Origin: Burkholderiales bacterium
GTDB lineage: Bacteria; Pseudomonadota; Gammaproteobacteria; Burkholderiales; Usitatibacteraceae
NCBI GenBank assembly: GCA_014378085.1
Contig: JACMOJ010000352.1
Location: 1 to 9,414 of the forward strand
DNA length: 9,414 bases
Direction of reading: 5' to 3'
Positions 6,070 through 9,414 of this stretch are shown here, piece after piece. How positions within the stretch are numbered: position 1 is the first letter of the stretch; every line of letters begins with the position of its first letter. A model generated the notes under the pieces. The model was given only the letters and a program-made list of their open reading frames with translations, was not told the origin of the DNA and made no database searches. Both the position numbers and the translations under genes were made by a program.

Positions 6070-7140
6070 TCACGGTACGCTTTTAGCAATCTGCCAGCCT
6101 AGCTCCGCAAGCGGCCGTGCCGCCTTACCCATTGCCTCTGCCTGGGCAGATGCGGCGGTACCATTCACCACGCGCCGCATGATGCCCTGCAAGATACCGG
6201 CCATACGAAACATGTTGTAGGCGAGGTAATAGTCGAAGTTTTCGATACCGTCGGCGCGCCCGGTGCGCGCGCAATAGCTGCTCACGTAATCACGCAACGA
6301 TGGGATGCCAAGTGCGGCGAGATCAACACCGGCAAGTCCGCGAAATGCGGCGGGTGGCACATGCCACGTCATCGCGTGGTACGCAAAGTCGGCGAGCGGA
6401 TGCCCGAGTGTGGAAAGCTCCCAATCGAGCACCGCCAGAATACGCGGCTCGGTGGGATGGAAAATGAGGTTATCGAGCCGATAGTCGCCATGCACAATCG
6501 AGGTCTCATCGCCCGCTGGAATGTGTTGCGGCAACCATTCGATCAGCTTGTTCATGGCCTCAATTTTTTCGGTGCCCGAGTCTTGATACTGCCTGGTCCA
6601 ACGACTGATTTGGCGCGCGAAGTAGTTGCCGGGTTTGCCGTATTCAGCCAAGCCGATCGCCTCAAAGTTGACCGAGTGCAGGGCGGCGATAACACGGTTC
6701 ATTTCGTCAAATATCGCTGCGCGCTCGGTGTTTGCCATGCCCGGTAGCTGTGGGTCCCACAGGATGCGGCCCTCGACCATCTCCATGATAAAAAACGCGC
6801 GACCAATGATTGATTCATCCTCACACAACGCGTAAGTTTTGGGAACGGGTATATCGGTATGCCTGAGTGCGGTGAGCACTTGGTACTCGCGCTCAATGGC
6901 ATGCGCCGACGACAAAAGCTTCGATGACAGGCCGGGTTTGGCGCGCATCACGTAGTTTCGCTTTGGTGTGATGAGTTTGAAGGTGGGGTTAGATTGTCCA
7001 CCTTTGAATTGCTCCACTTTCAGATCATCAAACTCGCTGCCGAGCATCTCGGAGAGCCAATCGCGAAGCGCGCCAATATCGAACTGGTGTTGGCTTGAGA
7101 CTGGTTTGGTGCCAGCAAAGTGTTGAAACGGGTCGGTCAT
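6070..7140 (-). CDS. APH-type phosphotransferase, ACAD10/11-associated (LvaA-like kinase)
   Basis: A 356-residue small-molecule kinase of the aminoglycoside-phosphotransferase fold. It shows [10 protein letters not shown] (residues 45-54, nucleotide loop), YVMRAKPG (63-70, candidate ATP lysine Lys68), AIEREYQVL (81-89), the catalytic HGDYRLDN (217-224; Asp219 and Asn224) and the metal-binding [20 protein letters not shown] (236-255; Asp239). HGDYRLDN and [11 protein letters not shown] are typical of kinase domains found in, or beside, ACAD10/11 proteins rather than of antibiotic-resistance enzymes. The known activity of relatives is phosphorylation of the 4-hydroxyl of 4-hydroxyacyl-CoA. It ends 28 bp before the dehydrogenase gene, so the pair is co-transcribed. 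No LvaB/DUF6285-like partner is present. There is no clear Shine-Dalgarno, and the 105 bp upstream hold a threefold ATGGATTG repeat. Confidence 0.88.
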   Translation of the reverse strand: MTDPFQHFAGTKPVSSQHQFDIGALRDWLSEMLGSEFDDLKVEQFKGGQSNPTFKLITPKRNYVMRAKPGLSSKLLSSAHAIEREYQVLTALRHTDIPVPKTYALCEDESIIGRAFFIMEMVEGRILWDPQLPGMANTERAAIFDEMNRVIAALHSVNFEAIGLAEYGKPGNYFARQISRWTRQYQDSGTEKIEAMNKLIEWLPQHIPAGDETSIVHGDYRLDNLIFHPTEPRILAVLDWELSTLGHPLADFAYHAMTWHVPPAAFRGLAGVDLAALGIPSLRDYVSSYCARTGRADGIENFDYYLAYNMFRMAGILQGIMRRVVNGTAASAQAEAMGKAARPLAELGWQIAKSVP

Positions 7141-7172
7141 GAAAATTTTTCGTTTTGTGTGGTGTTTGTTTT

Positions 7173-7208
7173 ATGGATTGTGCTGATGGATTGCCTGTTT
7201 ATGGATTG
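7173..7208. repeat. Three direct copies of ATGGATTG upstream of the kinase gene
   Basis: Exact copies lie at 7173-7180, 7186-7193 and 7201-7208, spaced 13 and 15 bases apart, in the 105-bp gap between the histidine phosphatase and the kinase (CAATCCAT on the transcribed strand). The cluster lies 32-68 bases before the kinase start. It may be regulator binding sites or a local duplication. Confidence 0.35.
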
Positions 7209-7245
7209 CGTGGGCGTTGTTGATCACCATGTTGGGATAAACATG

Positions 7246-7998
7246 TCATGCGCGTTGTGCCGCATATTGCCCAAACAAGACTTCCATCGTGGAGGATCGG
7301 GTGTCGTGTTGCAACCAATCGGTGGGCGAGAGATTAGTGGCGCGTAAGATCACATCACGTCGTTCAGTGCCGATGTCGATCACATTGATGCATGCAGGAC
7401 TTTGCTCGAACCCACCCATCATCGTCCGTTGGCCGGATAACAGATAACTAAGTATTGCGCGGTTCACACCACCATGCAGGACCAGCAACAGTGTCGACCA
7501 GCTGGTGTCTTCTCTGAGGCTATCAATTTCGGGCAGCACACGGCCGAGTAATTCCCCGACACTTTCGCCACCCATGAACTTTGTGTCGAGTGATGCGGTG
7601 CCGTAGAGCACATTCAAAAAACTTTCGCGCAATTCTTGCGGTGCAATGTCACGTAACCGACCGGCGCGGATTTCTTGCAGCGCTGCGCGGTGCTCTATTG
7701 GCTGCGCAGAATCATGCTGTGCCGAATCCAGCTGTGCTAACAAACGCTGCGCAGTCTCGACGGTTCGCGGTAGTCCGCTCACCAGCACACGATCAAACCG
7801 GACACCATGTTGGGCAAACAACTTGCCTGCGGCATCGGCCTGAGTGATCCCAGCGGCGTTGAGCGGAACCTCGTCGGGCGGGAGTGGCTGACCCTCTGGT
7901 GTGAAGTAGGTAACGGCGCCATGTCGCATCAGGTAGATACGACGCCGTAGAGGTTTAGCGGCAACGATCGCCTGGCTTGCCAACGATGCTGCACTCAC
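7246..7998 (-). CDS. Histidine phosphatase family protein (phosphoglycerate mutase-like)
   Basis: A 250-residue branch-1-like histidine phosphatase. The nucleophile motif RHG is at residues 25-27 (His26) in RRRIYLMRHGAVTYF, the phosphate-binding arginine is Arg78 in SGLPRTVETA, a candidate acid is Glu109 in LQEIRAG, and the second catalytic histidine is His175 in LLVLHGGVNRAI. The protein is cytosolic with no signal peptide. Such enzymes remove phosphate from small metabolites; the substrate is not readable. Its position directly before a metabolite kinase suggests that it hydrolyses phosphorylated by-products of that kinase, which is an inference. The start is a GTG that shares one base with the stop of the upstream DUF962 gene (TAGTG), implying termination-reinitiation coupling. 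There is no Shine-Dalgarno; a TTG five codons later is the only other nearby choice. Residues 91-98 contain a DSAQ-HDSAQ duplication. Confidence 0.87.
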   Translation of the reverse strand: MSAASLASQAIVAAKPLRRRIYLMRHGAVTYFTPEGQPLPPDEVPLNAAGITQADAAGKLFAQHGVRFDRVLVSGLPRTVETAQRLLAQLDSAQHDSAQPIEHRAALQEIRAGRLRDIAPQELRESFLNVLYGTASLDTKFMGGESVGELLGRVLPEIDSLREDTSWSTLLLVLHGGVNRAILSYLLSGQRTMMGGFEQSPACINVIDIGTERRDVILRATNLSPTDWLQHDTRSSTMEVLFGQYAAQRA

Positions 7999-8330
7999 TA
8001 AGCGGCCACTTCGTTAGTGCGCGGTGTGAAACCAATCTTGCCGGTTAGCAATTGTAAATACATCACCCAATCTCCGGCAAAACTGTAAAAGGGATAGGTG
8101 AATGTTGCCGGGCGATTTTTTTCAAAGAAAAAATGGCCGACCCACGCAAAGCCATAACCGGTCAGCGGGATCAACCAACCCATCCACCATTGTTGGGTAC
8201 TGAGCATCGTGGCAACTATTCCAAGCACGATAGTTGAGCCGATAAAATGTAGCGTGCGGCAGGTGGCATTGCGATGTTCTGAAAGGTAGTACGGATAAAA
8301 CGCACTGAAGGTCGTGTATTGTTTTTCCAT
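7998..8330 (-). CDS. DUF962 / Mpo1-like membrane protein
   Basis: A 110-residue small integral membrane protein. The family core is visible: FYPYYLSEHRNATCRTLHFI (residues 11-30) and GYGFAWVGHFFFEKNRPATF (58-77), then a hydrophobic FYSFAGDWVMYLQLL (81-95). Membrane segments are likely at about 29-46, 48-66 and 82-97. His19, His28 and His66 are candidate metal ligands. The yeast homologue Mpo1 is an iron(II)-dependent dioxygenase that shortens 2-hydroxy fatty acids by alpha-oxidation; most bacterial members have no tested function. It starts 16 bp after the class II aldolase-type gene and its stop overlaps the next start by one base, so it is firmly embedded in the operon. No Shine-Dalgarno is evident, consistent with coupled translation. 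Enzymatic role is inferred from the family. Confidence 0.85.
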   Translation of the reverse strand: MEKQYTTFSAFYPYYLSEHRNATCRTLHFIGSTIVLGIVATMLSTQQWWMGWLIPLTGYGFAWVGHFFFEKNRPATFTYPFYSFAGDWVMYLQLLTGKIGFTPRTNEVAA

Positions 8331-8346
8331 TTGTGGTGACGTGCCG

Positions 8347-9138
8347 TTAGTTTTTATACGAGGTGTCGGTTCGGTCGAGCTTTCGCAAGAGCGCGGGCCA
8401 CGCTAAGTTGGCACCCAACCCGGCGGTGGCGGTTTTCATTTGCGCCTTTGCACCGTCGAGAATGGCTTGCGGTATCGGGATCAAGTCGTCATTGAGGCGG
8501 CCGCCAGCTTGCGCGCGAATCTGCACGGCGCAACAGGTTTCAAAAAAGTACATCGCCAAGAACGCATCGGCAATGGTGTTGCCGACGGTCAGCAGGCCGT
8601 GATTACGCAGCATCAGAAAATTCTTGTCGCCGAGGTCCCGTACCAGTCGCGGCTTTTCTTCGTCGTTGAGCGCGATGCCTTCGTAGTCGTGGTACGCGAG
8701 GCTCGACAACACAATGATCGACTGCTGAGAAATCGGCAGCAATCCACCGCGTTGTGCGGCCACCGCGACGCCATTGACGGTATGGGTGTGCAAGACACAC
8801 TTGGCGTCCGCGCGCGCGGCGTGCACCGCGCTGTGGATGACAAACCCCGCAGGGTTCACTGGGTAGGGGTTTGCGGCGTCGAGTTTGTTGCCGGCCGCGT
8901 CGATTTTGACAAGTGTTGAGGCCGATATTTCTTCAAACAACATGCCGTACGGGTTGATGAGGAACTGGCCCTCCGCGCCGGGAATCTTCGCGGTGATATG
9001 CGTGAATACGAGGTCCGACCAGCCGTAAAGCGCGATCAATCGATAACAAGCGGCGAGGTCAAGTCGCGTTTGCCATTCTTCGGCGGAAACTTGGTTCATG
9101 ATCGACGGGATATTGGGGAGATTTGCGGTGGGGCTCAT
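8347..9138 (-). CDS. Class II aldolase/adducin-type protein
   Basis: A 263-residue protein of the L-fuculose-phosphate aldolase/adducin fold. The zinc site is intact: HTHT with His117 and His119 in KCVLHTHTVNG, and a third histidine, His180, in FLMLRNHGLLTVG. Other family landmarks are LIALYGWSDLVFTHITAKIP (34-53), FLINPYGMLFEE (59-70, with Glu69/Glu70 as candidate catalytic acids) and VNPAGFVIHSAVHAAR (94-109). Family members perform retro-aldol cleavage, epimerisation or decarboxylation of small hydroxy-compounds; this subgroup has no assigned substrate. It opens the run of metabolic genes, 76 bp after the TgpA-like gene, and lies 16 bp before DUF962. The start at 9138 lies in the loop of a 7-bp hairpin with no good Shine-Dalgarno. 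Met14 (9099) is an alternative start, also without one. Confidence 0.85.
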   Translation of the reverse strand: MSPTANLPNIPSIMNQVSAEEWQTRLDLAACYRLIALYGWSDLVFTHITAKIPGAEGQFLINPYGMLFEEISASTLVKIDAAGNKLDAANPYPVNPAGFVIHSAVHAARADAKCVLHTHTVNGVAVAAQRGGLLPISQQSIIVLSSLAYHDYEGIALNDEEKPRLVRDLGDKNFLMLRNHGLLTVGNTIADAFLAMYFFETCCAVQIRAQAGGRLNDDLIPIPQAILDGAKAQMKTATAGLGANLAWPALLRKLDRTDTSYKN

Positions 9139-9147
9139 TTAGCCCCA
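9129..9147 (-). promoter_or_regulatory. Hairpin with the aldolase-type start codon in its loop
   Basis: On the transcribed strand the sequence is TGGGGCT-AAATG-AGCCCCA, a perfect 7-bp stem with a 5-nt loop that holds the ATG. Such a structure would influence initiation if the ATG at 9138 is used. It is not followed by a T-run, so it is not a standard terminator for the upstream gene. Confidence 0.45.
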
Positions 9148-9214
9148 AGCGTTGTAATTTTCATAGCGTAGAGTTTACGCCGATCGCCTACATTGCGGGC
9201 GTCATCACCGTCAG

Positions 9215-9414
9215 CTAAACAGCGCGGAATCGACGGGCGAGCTGAATAAACCGGCGCTGTGCGCCGCCCAAGTTGTCGGTTGGCGCATAACGTGCCGCAA
9301 CGTACGCAGCGATGACTTTTGTGGCCTCTACATAGTCTTGCGGTCGGTCATGTTCGATGCGGTTTAAGAAATCTATCGGCCCCTCCGTTAAAGCGCGGGC
9401 CAAGCCCTGGCGGC
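9215..9414 (-). CDS. tgpA: TgpA-like protein (DUF4129 region), 3' end only
   Basis: The frame is open to the right edge, so only the last ~66 codons are present; the apparent TTG start at 9403 is internal. The visible part, LARALTEGPIDFLNRIEHDR then KVIAAYVAARYAPTDNLGGA and RRFIQLARRFRAV, matches the C-terminal cytoplasmic tail of TgpA proteins. These carry N-terminal membrane segments (DUF3488), a periplasmic transglutaminase-like domain and a C-terminal DUF4129 region. The typical pattern is GP-x-(D/E)-(F/Y)-x-x-R, then a helix with Y-x-x-x-R-Y, then an L-x-x-x-R-R-x-R-like end. TgpA is essential in Pseudomonas aeruginosa, but its substrate is not settled. The gene precedes the metabolic run on the same strand; a shared transcript is possible but not shown. 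Confidence 0.65.
   Translation of the reverse strand, partial: RQGLARALTEGPIDFLNRIEHDRPQDYVEATKVIAAYVAARYAPTDNLGGAQRRFIQLARRFRAV

Noticed and set aside
6070..7140. Aminoglycoside resistance gene
   Set aside because: The APH fold is shared, but HGDYRLDN with [11 protein letters not shown] and the adjacent ACAD gene point to the metabolic ACAD10/11-associated kinases.
7228..7245. CATGTT/AACATG hairpin after the histidine phosphatase as a terminator
   Set aside because: A weak 6-bp AT-rich stem with no T-run on the minus strand, so it gives no real termination signal.
8440..8919. 159-codon plus-strand reading frame
   Set aside because: It is antisense to the aldolase-type gene, whose zinc motifs are intact; it is a shadow frame.
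1..9414. CRISPR array, tRNA or rRNA gene
   Set aside because: No regularly spaced repeats of suitable length and no tRNA- or rRNA-like sequence were seen on either strand.

Overview
The window looks like a mid-GC Gram-negative proteobacterium, probably beta or gamma. The basis is a TgpA-type protein tail, a FadD-type acyl-CoA ligase of about the E. coli length, an outer-membrane glycine-zipper lipoprotein, and repeats of proteobacterial type. I cannot name the genus from sequence alone.

Left part (1 to about 2750, mostly accessory). It opens with the 3' portion of a DUF5694 gene. A 340-bp gene-poor stretch follows, holding decayed palindromic repeats and the last ~26 codons of a destroyed DUF4160-like gene, which overlaps the start of an intact DUF2442 gene. 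DUF2442 is convergent with, and overlaps by 7 bp, a SlyB-like glycine-zipper lipoprotein gene on the minus strand. After a 350-bp intergenic region with a 9-bp perfect inverted repeat comes a complete vapBC-type toxin-antitoxin operon. It has a readable promoter, an operator-like palindrome and probably a leaderless start.

Right part (2859 to 9414). Every gene is on the minus strand. In transcription order: the C-terminal end of a TgpA/DUF4129 protein (window edge), a class II aldolase/adducin-type protein, an Mpo1-like DUF962 membrane protein, a histidine phosphatase (1-nt TAGTG overlap with DUF962), an APH-type small-molecule kinase, an ACAD10/11-type acyl-CoA dehydrogenase, and FadD. The kinase, dehydrogenase and ligase match the logic of the levulinate (Lva) pathway and of mammalian ACAD10/11, in which 4-hydroxyacyl-CoAs are phosphorylated and then dephosphorylated to enoyl-CoA for beta-oxidation. 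With an Mpo1-like protein (the yeast enzyme alpha-oxidises 2-hydroxy fatty acids) and an aldolase-fold protein alongside, the set reads as a candidate hydroxy-acid/hydroxy-lipid catabolic operon. That is the most interesting functional hypothesis here, and it is an inference.

The clearest structural surprise is a 141-bp MITE-like element (4658-4798). It has ~24-bp terminal inverted repeats and IS5-type YTAR flanks, and it sits exactly at the 3' end of the dehydrogenase gene. Removing it in silico restores an in-frame stop four codons from the insertion, so the element supplied the present last residues and stop codon and pushed fadD about 140 bp further from its upstream partner.
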